Program-made: the position numbers and the translations under genes
Notes under the pieces: model-generated
Told to the model about the DNA's origin: nothing
Database searches by the model: none
The model's input: the letters and a program-made list of their open reading frames with translations, nothing else
NCBI GenBank assembly: GCA_027065045.1
Contig: JAMOOX010000041.1
Location: 1-64,000 of the forward strand
Reading direction: 5' to 3'
Origin: Campylobacteraceae bacterium
GTDB lineage: Bacteria; Campylobacterota; Campylobacteria; Campylobacterales; Sulfurovaceae
Length of the DNA stretch: 64,000 bases
Part shown: positions 17,497 through 25,657 of the stretch, one piece after another
How positions within the stretch are numbered: the stretch's first letter is position 1
How the letters are laid out: each line of letters opens with the position of its first letter

Positions 17497-19655
17497 AATA
17501 TTTCCCTATGTCCTTTTACATTAGCAGGGCTTAGTATTCCCATAGTTTCTAACTGTTCTACAATTCTTGCTGAACGGTTGTATCCTATTTGTAGTTTTCT
17601 TTGTAGGTATGATATTGAGCTTTTTTTATCTTCTAATACTATTTTTTTTGCATCTTCGTATAGTGGGTCAAGGTCATCAATACTGTTTCCTTTTGTTATA
17701 ATATTTCCATCTTCGCTAGAGGCTAGAAATTTGGTATCATAGTTTGGTTCTCTTTGGGCTTTTAGAAACTCTACTATTTTTTCTATCTCCTCTTCGCTAT
17801 TCCATGGGGCGTGAATTCTCACTAGATTTGATGTGCCAGGTGGGGTGAATAATCCATCTCCTCTACCTAGTAGAGACTCTGCGCCATGATTATCTAGGAT
17901 TACTTTACTATCAATTTTTTGTCCTACTTTATAGCTAAGTCTTGTGGGTAGGTTTGCTTTGATAAGTCCTGTTACTACATCTACACTTGGTCGTTGTGTG
18001 GCTATTATTAGGTGTATTCCACTTGCCCTTGCCATTTGAGCAAGTCTTGCGATAGAGAACTCTACCTCTTTACCACCTGTCATCATCAAATCTGCCAACT
18101 CATCAATTACTATTACTATATATGGAAATACTTCTAGTTGCTCTTTTTTGGCTTTTATATTGTGGTTTTCTATATTTTTGGTACGGCTATTTGCCATAAT
18201 TTTATATCGTCTCTCCATCTCTATCACCATATTACCCAAAACAGCTATTGCTTTTTTGGCTTCTGTGATAACTGGTGTAAGTAGATGAGGAATTTCATTA
18301 TATATAGAAAACTCTAGCATTTTGGGGTCAATTAGGATAAATTTAAGGTCATCAGGGGAGTTTTTAAATAGTAGTGATAATATCATAGCATTAATTCCTA
18401 CTGATTTACCACTTCCTGTTGTACCTGCTATTAATATATGAGGAAGTTTTTTGAGGTCTGTGATAAATGCTCTTCCTACAATATCTTTTCCTAATGCTAG
18501 TGTAAGTGGGGATTTTGAGTTTTTGAATATTTCACTATCTAAAATATCTCTTAGATAAATTGTCTCAAAGGCACTATTTGGTATCTCTATACCAATTACA
18601 TCTCTACCAGGGATTGGGGCTTGTATTCGTATGGTTTCTGCACTTAATGCCATAGCCAAGTCATCTTGAAGATTTAGAATTTTTGATACTTTTACATTTG
18701 CAACTGGCTTAAACTCAAATGTTGTTACCACAGGGCCTGTATAGTGATGAAGTACATCACCATCAATTTTAAACTCTTTTAATTTAGATAATAGCTCTTC
18801 AATTTTTTTATCAATTTGAGCCTCGTTCATTCGTTTATTAGTTTTTTTGGGTTTTTCTAAAAAGTCTAAGCTAGGTAATTGAAAATTTTCTGGTCTATCC
18901 ATTTTACCTTTTTCAATATCATCTAAAAGTTTTTTATTCTCTGCTAACTCCTCTAAGACAATTGAACTATTTTTTATTTTAGTCTCTTTTTTGGATTTTT
19001 CTATTTTTATATCTTTTGGTTTTTTCTTATTCTCTACTGGTTTAATTTTGGCAATATCATTAATATCTCTATCAATTAATGCCTCTTTCTCTTTTTTCTC
19101 ATCTACTATTTTGATTTTTGGCATTCTTTTTTTGGATTTTTTGAGTTCTACTATATCATTACTAGATGCAAAAGGGTTTTTAAACTCAAACTTTATCATC
19201 TCAAAAATATTTAGGGCTTTATCTATCCATAAATTATGAGTTTTATTCATATTATCGCCTAATATCATCACATAAGAGAGCATCAAAGTCATTAAAAAAA
19301 ATAGAAATAGTCCAAGTTTACCAATATATGGGAGTAAAAAGCTAGAAAATTCTCTAGCAATAAATCCACTATGATATGCCCCAACTAATAAAAATTGAGC
19401 AACTAATATAGATATAACCAAAAGTACCCAACCCAAAGAGTATTCAAGTTTGTTTATAGAACCTTTATTATAAATTATTTTTAAAAAAGGATAAATCATA
19501 ATAAAAAGTATAATATATGCTAAATATCCAAAAAGGAATATATTTGTATCTCCAATAGAAGCACCTATATTTCCTATAAGTTTAGTTTTGTGAAAAATAG
19601 TTGAAATTGTGGCATAAGTAAATAGTATAGAAACAATTATGATAGTAATTTTCAA
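17490..19655 (-). CDS. ftsK: DNA translocase FtsK
   Basis: This septal, hexameric ATP-driven DNA pump coordinates chromosome segregation with division. Four transmembrane helices are visible in the first ~135 residues, followed by a short Lys/Glu linker, the alpha/beta motor with Walker A AGTTGSGKSVGINAMI and Walker B VIVIDELADLMM, and the C-terminal winged-helix gamma domain (SSISYLQRKLQIGYNRSARI) that reads KOPS. At 721 residues it is a short-linker FtsK as in other Campylobacterota. It is convergent with the zinc-ribbon gene. Confidence 0.96.
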   Translation of the reverse strand: MKITIIIVSILFTYATISTIFHKTKLIGNIGASIGDTNIFLFGYLAYIILFIMIYPFLKIIYNKGSINKLEYSLGWVLLVISILVAQFLLVGAYHSGFIAREFSSFLLPYIGKLGLFLFFLMTLMLSYVMILGDNMNKTHNLWIDKALNIFEMIKFEFKNPFASSNDIVELKKSKKRMPKIKIVDEKKEKEALIDRDINDIAKIKPVENKKKPKDIKIEKSKKETKIKNSSIVLEELAENKKLLDDIEKGKMDRPENFQLPSLDFLEKPKKTNKRMNEAQIDKKIEELLSKLKEFKIDGDVLHHYTGPVVTTFEFKPVANVKVSKILNLQDDLAMALSAETIRIQAPIPGRDVIGIEIPNSAFETIYLRDILDSEIFKNSKSPLTLALGKDIVGRAFITDLKKLPHILIAGTTGSGKSVGINAMILSLLFKNSPDDLKFILIDPKMLEFSIYNEIPHLLTPVITEAKKAIAVLGNMVIEMERRYKIMANSRTKNIENHNIKAKKEQLEVFPYIVIVIDELADLMMTGGKEVEFSIARLAQMARASGIHLIIATQRPSVDVVTGLIKANLPTRLSYKVGQKIDSKVILDNHGAESLLGRGDGLFTPPGTSNLVRIHAPWNSEEEIEKIVEFLKAQREPNYDTKFLASSEDGNIITKGNSIDDLDPLYEDAKKIVLEDKKSSISYLQRKLQIGYNRSARIVEQLETMGILSPANVKGHREILI

Positions 19656-19743
19656 ATCTTCTCCTAGATATTTTTAGTAATCTTATTATACTAAAGAGTT
19701 CAATAACATTAGATAAAAATTCAAGTAGTTAAGTGTATTGATT

Positions 19744-19764
19744 TTAAAAGGGGTTAAGACCCCT
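19744..19764 (-). terminator. Terminator of the SRP RNA gene
   Basis: On the minus strand AGGGG-TCTTAA-CCCCT is followed by TTTAAAA: a 5-bp GC-rich stem and a T-run, right after the SRP RNA 3' side. Confidence 0.7.
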
Positions 19765-19862
19765 CTTCAGATACCTACGGCACACAGTGAATGAAGATGT
19801 GCTGCTATGTTCCCATCCTGACACGATGTCTTCAAACAATGTTGCATAGGTCTAAAAAGAGG
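19762..19862 (-). ncRNA. ffs: Signal recognition particle RNA (4.5S type)
   Basis: On the minus strand the core GTGTCAGGATGGGAACATAG, closely followed by CAGCAC, fits the SRP domain IV consensus (GUCAGG, a GGAA-type tetraloop, AGCAGC). The ends pair: ACCTATGC with the 3' TAGGT region, and CCTCTT (19862-19857) with AAGAGG (19767-19762), giving a long hairpin of about 100 nt. It binds Ffh to target membrane proteins. The exact 5' end is uncertain, because TATAAT boxes at 19905-19916 would start a transcript slightly further upstream, including another hairpin. It lies between ftsK and tpx. Confidence 0.85.
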
Positions 19863-19897
19863 CACTCAAACTACTAAATAATAGTCTCAGTGTCTCT
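19858..19897 (-). promoter_or_regulatory. Hairpin just upstream of ffs
   Basis: AGAGACACT pairs with AGTGCCTCT (one G-U) and is followed by a run of T on the minus strand. It is either a terminator for upstream read-through from tpx or part of the SRP precursor. The TATAAT boxes at 19905-19916 sit directly before it, which favours a precursor leader. Confidence 0.4.
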
Positions 19898-19934
19898 TTT
19901 GAAGATTATAATTATACTCTATTAATCTTAAATA

Positions 19935-19981
19935 AACCTTAGCCCCTATAAAAGGAGGAGTAGAAAAAAGGGGCTAAGGTT
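19935..19981 (-). terminator. Terminator-like hairpin after tpx
   Basis: AACCTTAGCCCC (19935-19946) and its perfect complement at 19970-19981 form a 12-bp stem with a 23-nt loop, 18 bp after the tpx stop codon. The T-run is weak (TTTATTT). Confidence 0.65.
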
Positions 19982-19999
19982 ATATAGGGGGGATAAATA

Positions 20000-20515
20000 T
20001 TATAGAGCTGCTTTTGCTGCTTCTAATGCTTCTTCATAATTTGGTTCTGTTGTAATTTCTGGAACAGTTTGTTTATAAGTTACTTTTCCATCTTTACCAA
20101 TTACAAAGATAACTCTTGCTGTAATTCCTGCTAAAGGACCATCTGCTAATAAAACACCATAAGCGTTAGCAAAATCTTTGTTTCTAAAGTCAGAACATAC
20201 TTTTAAGTTTTCAATTCCAGCTGCTCCACACCATCTAGCTGCTGCAAATGGTAAATCCATAGATACTGTAATTACCTCTACACCATCAAGATTAGCTGCT
20301 TCTGTATTAAATCTTCTAGTCTCTGCATCACATACACCAGTATCTAGTGAAGGTACTGCAACTACAAGTTGAACTTTACCCTCTCCACCAATTTGCTCAT
20401 TTTGAAGCATTGGGTCACAGTTTACTACTGTTACTACTGGTGCTGTATCACCTACATTAATTTCATTTCCTGCTAAATTACATACTATATCATTTTTAAA
20501 TGTTACTGTTGCCAT
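20000..20515 (-). CDS. tpx: Thiol peroxidase (atypical 2-Cys peroxiredoxin)
   Basis: Reduces hydrogen and organic peroxides using thioredoxin. 171 residues with the peroxidatic motif VPSLDTGVCDAETRRFN (Cys62) and the resolving Cys96 in ARWCGAAG, the spacing of E. coli Tpx. GC content is higher than its neighbours, consistent with a highly expressed gene. It has its own promoter (TATAAT 20548-20553) and terminator, so it is probably a single-gene unit. Confidence 0.97.
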   Translation of the reverse strand: MATVTFKNDIVCNLAGNEINVGDTAPVVTVVNCDPMLQNEQIGGEGKVQLVVAVPSLDTGVCDAETRRFNTEAANLDGVEVITVSMDLPFAAARWCGAAGIENLKVCSDFRNKDFANAYGVLLADGPLAGITARVIFVIGKDGKVTYKQTVPEITTEPNYEEALEAAKAAL

Positions 20516-20547
20516 TTTTAATTCCTTATATTTTATTATATAATCGT

Positions 20548-20553
20548 ATTATA
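20548..20553 (-). promoter_or_regulatory. Probable -10 box of tpx
   Basis: AGATATAATACG on the minus strand, 33 bp before the start codon; AAGGAA serves as the ribosome site. Confidence 0.55.
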
Positions 20554-20625
20554 TCTTAAATAGGATAAAATTAGTCTTAAATCAAGAAAAATATATTTAA
20601 TTTAGTAAATTTAACAATTTAATGG

Positions 20626-20631
20626 TATAAT
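20626..20631 (+). promoter_or_regulatory. Probable -10 box of the hemerythrin-like gene
   Basis: GGTATAATTT on the plus strand, 32 bp before the ATG at 20663; AAAAGGA is the ribosome site. Confidence 0.5.
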
Positions 20632-20662
20632 TTATATAATAAAACAGTAAAAAGGATATTTT

Positions 20663-21157
20663 ATGGGATTTATCAAAAACCTTTTAAATAAGTTTAAAAA
20701 AGATAGTGAAAGTGCAAAAGAGATTAAAGTTGAAACTACATATAACAAACAGCTTATAGAAAATTTCAAACATGACCATCAAGAGTTATTAAAGATATTT
20801 GGTGAGATTCAAGAGAGTTTCAAAAGTGATAATAATGCTCATAAAAAGGTAGTAAATCTATTAAATGATTTTAAAATTGCTTTAGAGATTCACTTGATGA
20901 TAGAGGATAATAAATTATATAGTTATCTTGGAGAAAAATATGGTTCAGATGATATACATAAAGCATTTGTAGAAGATATTCAAGCAGAGATGACAAATAT
21001 TGCAAAAGAGGTAATGTTTTTTATTAGAAAATATACAAATAGACAATCTTATGATAATAATATAGATAATTTTTTAAGTGACCTTGATAATATTGGTGAA
21101 GTATTAGTAAGAAGAATTAAAATGGAAGAGGAAAAACTATACGCTTTATATGTATAA
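20663..21157 (+). CDS. Hemerythrin-like helical domain protein
   Basis: The 164-residue protein is mostly helical. NFKHDHQELLKIFGEIQE, IHLMIEDNKLYSYLGE and a final RRIKMEEEKLYALYV resemble the HHE/hemerythrin metal-binding helices, with His and Glu at expected places, although one His is replaced. It may bind a di-iron centre for oxygen or NO sensing, which is uncertain. It is cytoplasmic (no signal). Its 3' end overlaps the predicted start of the cytochrome c gene by 19 bp. Confidence 0.75.
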   Translation: MGFIKNLLNKFKKDSESAKEIKVETTYNKQLIENFKHDHQELLKIFGEIQESFKSDNNAHKKVVNLLNDFKIALEIHLMIEDNKLYSYLGEKYGSDDIHKAFVEDIQAEMTNIAKEVMFFIRKYTNRQSYDNNIDNFLSDLDNIGEVLVRRIKMEEEKLYALYV

Positions 21158-21543
21158 TTAGTATATGGATATTAATATCTCCTCTTAATGCACATATTAC
21201 TGAAAAAGTTTTATATGATTTTGAGGCAAAATGTATGCTATGCCATAATACCTATAAGCGAAATAAGAAAGCTCCACCATTAGTGGCTATTAATCAAGTA
21301 TATTTGAGAATTTATGATAATAATTGGACAGTAGCACAAGAACAGATTAAATTCTTTTTAGAAAATCCAACAGAAGAAAATGTAGTTATGAAACCTGCAT
21401 TAAAGAAATTTGGATTGATGCCTAAATTAGTTTTTGATGCAAATAATACAAATGATTTTGCACAAGTGTTAGTTGAAACAGAATTTGAAATACCTGATTG
21501 GTTTAATGCTCATTATATAGAACATAATTTGAGTAAGAGATAG
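21139..21543 (+). CDS. Small exported c-type cytochrome-like protein, probable ATA start
   Basis: The CxxCH heme site is CMLCH (codons 21232-21246). The first standard start codon in frame, ATG 21235, would cut off the first heme Cys and any signal peptide. Reading upstream, the frame is open to 21121. From ATA at 21139 it gives a textbook signal peptide, RFICIISIWILISPLNA. AGAGG (21127-21131) lies exactly 7 nt before that ATA. ATT at 21157, overlapping the upstream TAA, is an alternative. No ATG, GTG or TTG exists in the open part. The protein would have about 134 residues with one heme. The partner is unknown; the hemerythrin-like gene just upstream suggests oxygen or redox chemistry. Confidence 0.7.
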   Translation: MRFICIISIWILISPLNAHITEKVLYDFEAKCMLCHNTYKRNKKAPPLVAINQVYLRIYDNNWTVAQEQIKFFLENPTEENVVMKPALKKFGLMPKLVFDANNTNDFAQVLVETEFEIPDWFNAHYIEHNLSKR

Positions 21544-21566
21544 AGTATCTTAAAAAAGATACTCTA
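21541..21566. terminator. Bidirectional terminator between cytochrome and rplT
   Basis: TAGAGTATCTT (21541-21551) and its exact complement (21556-21566) form an 11-bp stem with loop AAAA between convergent stop codons. Confidence 0.7.
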
Positions 21567-21570
21567 TAGA

Positions 21571-21927
21571 TTATTTTGCTAAAGCCTCTTTTGAAGCATC
21601 TGCTACTTTTGTAAAGTTTGCAGGTGCATTCATAGCCATATCTGCTAATATTTTTCTATCTAGTTCAATATTTGCAAGTTTAAGACCATGCATAAATCTT
21701 GAGTAATTTAAATCATTTAGTCTTGCTGCTGCATTAATTCTAGTAATCCAAAGTCTTCTAAAATCTCTCTTTTTTTGTCTTCTATCTCTATAAGCATATA
21801 CTAATGAACGCTCTAATTGCTCTTTAGCTTTTCTAAAGTGTTTTCTTCTACCACTGTAGAATCCTCTTGCTTGTTTTAATAGTTTTCTGTGTCTTCTACT
21901 TCTTACGACACCAGTTTTTACTCTCAT
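21571..21927 (-). CDS. rplT: 50S ribosomal protein L20
   Basis: Binds 23S rRNA early in large-subunit assembly. It is 118 residues, very basic, with [20 protein letters not shown] near the start and [20 protein letters not shown] in the globular part. Second gene of an rpmI-rplT unit; a 78-bp gap with two hairpins separates them, a possible site of L20 autoregulation. Confidence 0.98.
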   Translation of the reverse strand: MRVKTGVVRSRRHRKLLKQARGFYSGRRKHFRKAKEQLERSLVYAYRDRRQKKRDFRRLWITRINAAARLNDLNYSRFMHGLKLANIELDRKILADMAMNAPANFTKVADASKEALAK

Positions 21928-21950
21928 AGTTTTCCTTTACTTTTGAGGTG

Positions 21951-21991
21951 TCAAATAATTTTATTATTTGAACTTGCCCATTTTTTATGGG
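21951..21991 (-). promoter_or_regulatory. Two hairpins between rpmI and rplT
   Basis: TCAAATAAT/ATTATTTGA (9 bp, 3-nt loop, 21951-21971) and CCCAT/ATGGG (21977-21991). They sit just before the rplT ribosome site and may tune L20 translation. L20 feedback in this operon is known in other bacteria; for these hairpins it is inference. Confidence 0.4.
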
Positions 21992-22005
21992 AACTTTAAA
22001 TTAAT

Positions 22006-22197
22006 TTAATTAATCATCTCTTTGATATTCTTTGCATCAACACTATCAACATACTTAGCACTTCTCATACCTCTATGGTGTTTACCATCAACTTTTGATA
22101 GAATATGACTTCTAAAAGCAGTTCCTCTTTTTACAAGACCACTTTTTTTAACTTTAAAACGCTTAACAGCGCCTTTTTTACTTTTCATTTTAGGCAT
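22006..22197 (-). CDS. rpmI: 50S ribosomal protein L35
   Basis: 63 residues, basic, MPKMKSKKGAVKRFKVKKSG then HILSKVDGKHHRGMR, the family signature. AAGGAG precedes the ATG. The usual upstream partner infC is absent; a TATAAT (22248-22253) suggests rpmI-rplT has its own promoter. Confidence 0.97.
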   Translation of the reverse strand: MPKMKSKKGAVKRFKVKKSGLVKRGTAFRSHILSKVDGKHHRGMRSAKYVDSVDAKNIKEMIN

Positions 22198-22247
22198 TTA
22201 TTACTCCTTTTACAAATTTTCCATATTTTAGCAGAAATGGAAATAGA

Positions 22248-22253
22248 ATTATA
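22248..22253 (-). promoter_or_regulatory. Probable -10 box of rpmI-rplT
   Basis: AGATATAATTC on the minus strand, about 50 bp before the rpmI start, in the gap divergent from the secretion operon. Confidence 0.5.
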
Positions 22254-22310
22254 TCTAAATAATATTTAAATAGTAGTTAATAATATATATGCTTTTTATA
22301 AAGAATTGAG

Positions 22311-22316
22311 TATAAT
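22311..22316 (+). promoter_or_regulatory. Probable -10 box of the type II secretion operon
   Basis: GAGTATAATACGG on the plus strand, about 110 bp upstream of the first gene, which would leave a long leader. Confidence 0.4.
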
Positions 22317-22427
22317 ACGGATATTAAATATATTATTATATATATTATTAATCTAACAATTCAATCACAATAAATGGTTTTTAAATATTAGATAACTTGA
22401 AGATAAAAAATAGAAAGGTTAAATATT

Positions 22428-23327
22428 TTGAATTTTATGAGAAATAATAGTAGGGAGTTAATTCTCTTACATCATGATACTAAGCCAAGATATACTGATA
22501 AAACAGTAGATATTATGCTATCCCCATCTCTATATACTCTCACAAAAAAGCCATTAGAGATAAAATATAAAAGACAAGCAAAAGCATTAGCACCATCTGT
22601 ACTAGATGAACTTTTAGATGAGGGTGAATATAGTTATGATGTTTTTAAAGATATTGATGGAGTATGGGTATTTATAGCTTATGATAAATCTAAGATTATT
22701 AAACTTTTAGATAAATTTGATGTAAATAGAGTATATTTTGCACAACAATCATTTGAACTCTTTAAACATCCTATATCTCTAAATTCTAATCAAGCATTAG
22801 GATTAGTAGATAATATAGTTACAACTATTCCTAAAATTGCTTTTGGTGAGGGGCAGAGATTTTTATCTTTTGATAACTCATTTACTCCTAATAGTGGTGG
22901 GTTTAAACTAAGTAAAAGTTCTAATGATTTTATAGATATAAAAAGTTCTATAATCTTATCTATTATATTTATGATATTTGCTATATCTTTTGGAGTAGAG
23001 GGATATGGATACTCTTCTACTATTTCTAATCAATCAATCAATGAACTTTTAGAAGATTACCCATCTCTTCAAAGTAAATATAGTAGAGATAGTATCCTCT
23101 CTAAATATAATAAAATTGATAAAATAGAGAGAAAGAAGAGAGAGTTTTTAAAGTCTATCTCATCTATTGTAAAATATGGGGCTAAACTTCAAACTCTAAT
23201 TATTACAGATAAAGCTATGATAGTTACTATGAGTATAAAAGATAAATCAATTTATAGTGATTTAGCTAAAAGTATCAAGATTAAAGATATTGGAAATGGT
23301 ATAGTAGAATTTAGGGAGAGTATATGA
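22428..23327 (+). CDS. GspL-like type II secretion inner-membrane protein
   Basis: The 299-residue protein has a cytoplasmic N-terminal ~170 residues, a single transmembrane helix (SIILSIIFMIFAISFGVEGY, ~173-192), and a periplasmic C-terminal part. That is the GspL plan (cytoplasmic ATPase-binding domain, TM, ferredoxin-like domain). Sequence is too diverged for motif proof; position in front of GspM, C, D and E supports it. TTG at 22428 is preferred because AAAGG lies 9 bp upstream; an ATG 9 bp later is possible. It overlaps the next gene by 4 bp. Confidence 0.65.
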   Translation: MNFMRNNSRELILLHHDTKPRYTDKTVDIMLSPSLYTLTKKPLEIKYKRQAKALAPSVLDELLDEGEYSYDVFKDIDGVWVFIAYDKSKIIKLLDKFDVNRVYFAQQSFELFKHPISLNSNQALGLVDNIVTTIPKIAFGEGQRFLSFDNSFTPNSGGFKLSKSSNDFIDIKSSIILSIIFMIFAISFGVEGYGYSSTISNQSINELLEDYPSLQSKYSRDSILSKYNKIDKIERKKREFLKSISSIVKYGAKLQTLIITDKAMIVTMSIKDKSIYSDLAKSIKIKDIGNGIVEFRESI

Positions 23328-23728
23328 ATATAGAACAGTATAAATTTGAGATAGTATTAATATCATCATTTCTCTTGATGATTATGACATTTATATATAA
23401 AAGCACAAGTTACTCAACAATGAAAAGCGATACAATAGAGAACAAAATAGAGAACCAAGAGATTAATAGAGTAATTGCACTAAAAGAGCTTTGGGGAGAT
23501 AAAAAACTTACTAAAAAAGTAAATAGTATAAAACAAGGGGTATCACAAGCTAAGATAAAAGAGTTTAAAAATAGAAACAAAAAGCTCAAAGCATCATTTC
23601 AAGATTTATCTATCAATGAACTCAATACTATAATCAAAAAAGTTACAAATTTAGCAATTAGTGTGATAAAACTTGATATTAAATATAAAAATGAAAAATA
23701 TAGATTAGAACTCAAATGTAAATGGTAG
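23324..23728 (+). CDS. GspM-like type II secretion protein
   Basis: 134 residues with one N-terminal transmembrane helix (FEIVLISSFLLMIMTFIY) and a periplasmic helix-plus-alpha/beta tail (NELNTIIKKVTNLAISVIKL). This fits GspM, the GspL partner. It overlaps the GspL-like gene by 4 bp (ATGA). Assignment is by topology and order rather than by conserved residues. Confidence 0.6.
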   Translation: MNIEQYKFEIVLISSFLLMIMTFIYKSTSYSTMKSDTIENKIENQEINRVIALKELWGDKKLTKKVNSIKQGVSQAKIKEFKNRNKKLKASFQDLSINELNTIIKKVTNLAISVIKLDIKYKNEKYRLELKCKW

Positions 23729-23740
23729 AGGGATTAAATT

Positions 23741-24293
23741 ATGAGTGATTTTGAAGATGAGATAGAGAGGTTAAAAAGAGAAATAGCCATATTAGAGGGT
23801 AAAAAAAATCAGATACCTACCTATTCATTTAGTAAAATTAGATTTGATGATTTAGAGAGTATAGTAGATATTAGGCAAAATTTTAATGATATTGATATAT
23901 TTACAAATTGGTTTAGTTATAATTATGATATATCAAATAGTGATATAGAGTTTTTGGAAAATTTAATTAAAAAACATATAAAAGTTATGAATATATATTT
24001 TGAAGAGGATTTAAAAGTTAAGTTTATATCACCTATATTAAATAGAGTTGATTTTTCTATGATAGATAAGAATATTAGAGATTTTTATGATGAGAAACTT
24101 ATATATAAGAGTGAAAAATTTATTTTGAGTGGAGAGACTGATTTTGTGGTATCAAAAGGGATTAGAAAAGCTAGAGAGCCATACTTTTTTATTCAAGAGT
24201 TTAAAAAAGGATTTGAAAATAGATGATTTAAAAGATATTTATAAAAACTTGATGTTTATTAGAGATGAAGTGTTAGAAAAATTAAAAAGGTAA
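23741..24293 (+). pseudogene. PD-(D/E)XK nuclease-like gene with internal deletion
   Basis: The intact frame (23741-24226) starts with a coiled coil and runs to LSGETDFVVSKG...EPYFFIQEFKKG, a D...ExK nuclease-like core, then stops at ENR. Directly after, a second frame (about 24213-24293) reads LKIDDLKDIYKNLMFIRDEV, which I recognise as the normal C-terminal end of the same family. The stretch usually between these parts (roughly 70-80 residues) is missing and the frame has shifted. So this is a deletion derivative of a mobile-type nuclease gene inside the secretion operon. Full-length family members are recalled from memory, not searched. Confidence 0.65.
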
Positions 24294-24300
24294 AAATTAA

Positions 24301-24816
24301 ATGATAAAAAAAATATTGATTATTATATTAGCTACTATTCTATCTATTATAATATTTGCACCCAAAGATAGATTATATTTTATGTTAGAAGAGCAGTTAA
24401 AGGCTCAAAATGGTGTGGTTATATCTAATGAGAAATTAAATAGTGGAATGTTTGGGCTTGAAATTACTAAAGGAGATATATCTATAAATGATATTGAGTT
24501 AATTAAATTTGATTTGATAGATATAAGCTCTTTTCTTGCAAGTTCAACTATTAAGATAGATAATATCAAGTTAGATAAAAGTATTAGTAGTATGTTGCCA
24601 ATTAGTGAGCTAAATGCCTCTATAAATCATAATATTATCTCACCAATGGAGATAACTATTGATATTAGTTCAGGCAATATTACTCAAAATGCTACTCTTA
24701 AAGTAGTAGAAGATGGATTAATTCAGATTAGAATTGATGATATTAACTCTACACAATGGCTAAAAGCATTTATGCAAAAAGATGAAAATGGGTGGTATTA
24801 TGAAACAAATATTTAG
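24301..24816 (+). CDS. GspN-like type II secretion protein
   Basis: 171 residues: N-terminal hydrophobic anchor (KKILIIILATILSIIIFAP) and a beta-rich periplasmic part with repeated amphipathic strands (KGDISINDIELIKFDLIDIS). This matches the GspN/AsmA-like plan, and the place between GspM and GspC supports it. No diagnostic residue is seen. It overlaps the GspC-like gene by 17 bp. Confidence 0.5.
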   Translation: MIKKILIIILATILSIIIFAPKDRLYFMLEEQLKAQNGVVISNEKLNSGMFGLEITKGDISINDIELIKFDLIDISSFLASSTIKIDNIKLDKSISSMLPISELNASINHNIISPMEITIDISSGNITQNATLKVVEDGLIQIRIDDINSTQWLKAFMQKDENGWYYETNI

Positions 24817-25657
24817 TTCTAATATATTTAATTATGCAATATTAATACTATCACCTATGGCAATAATTAAGCTTATTTGGGTGATAATAGCCTCATTTAC
24901 ACTACCATCAAATACTATTGAGATAGACTCTCTTGATGAAGTAAAGCCACTATATTATAGAGTATCATTAGCCAAAAAAAGTAATAAAATTATAAATAAA
25001 CCAAAAACAGTTATCACTAAACCTATTCAAAAGCAATCATCTATGAGAGGTATTAGATTAATTGGTATCTATATTGATGATGATATTATAGTTGTAACTA
25101 TTGAAAAATTATCTAAAAGAACAGTTTTATCTAAAGGTGAAGAGTTTCAGGGGTTCAAGCTTATTGGTGCTACAAAACACCATGCTATATTTTCTAAAAG
25201 AGACAAAGAGTATAAATTAGAGTTTATCAAAAAGAAAAAATCAATGAGTACAAAATCAAAATCTATTATCAAAGAGATAGAAGATACTCCAATAGCCAAA
25301 CCAATAACTCAAAAAAAAGATGAGATTATAGATGATGGATATACCAAAACTATCAGAAGAGATTTTTTAAATAGCTATATGAAAAGTCCAAAAAATATTT
25401 GGAAAGATATAGGTATTAATGAGATTAAGAGTGGAAAGTCTATCATAGGATTTAGAGTAAGATTTGTGAGAAAAGATAGTGGATTTGATAAATTAGGAAT
25501 AAAAAAGGGTGATATAATATTAGCAATTAATGGAGAGAGATTAACATCTCATAAAAGTGCCTTTAATGCTTATAAAGATATTAGTACGATAGAAAATTTA
25601 ACACTTACAGTTAAGAGAAATAATCAAGAAATGGAGTTAGAATATGAGATTAAGTAG
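24800..25657 (+). CDS. GspC-like protein with PDZ domain
   Basis: GspC links the inner-membrane platform to the secretin. It has an N-terminal transmembrane helix (AILILSPMAIIKLIWVIIAS), a homology region (RGIRLIGIYIDDDIIVVTIE to KEYKLEF), a Lys-rich linker, and a C-terminal PDZ domain (SGFDKLGIKKGDIILAINGE). ATG at 24800 is preferred over one 18 bp upstream because GGTGG precedes it and the extra residues add nothing. 285 residues. It overlaps gspD by 14 bp. Confidence 0.8.
   Translation: MKQIFSSNIFNYAILILSPMAIIKLIWVIIASFTLPSNTIEIDSLDEVKPLYYRVSLAKKSNKIINKPKTVITKPIQKQSSMRGIRLIGIYIDDDIIVVTIEKLSKRTVLSKGEEFQGFKLIGATKHHAIFSKRDKEYKLEFIKKKKSMSTKSKSIIKEIEDTPIAKPITQKKDEIIDDGYTKTIRRDFLNSYMKSPKNIWKDIGINEIKSGKSIIGFRVRFVRKDSGFDKLGIKKGDIILAINGERLTSHKSAFNAYKDISTIENLTLTVKRNNQEMELEYEIK

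Noticed and set aside
21235-21543. Cytochrome gene starting at ATG 21235
   Set aside because: This would remove the first Cys of CMLCH and the signal peptide, leaving a protein unable to bind heme or be exported.
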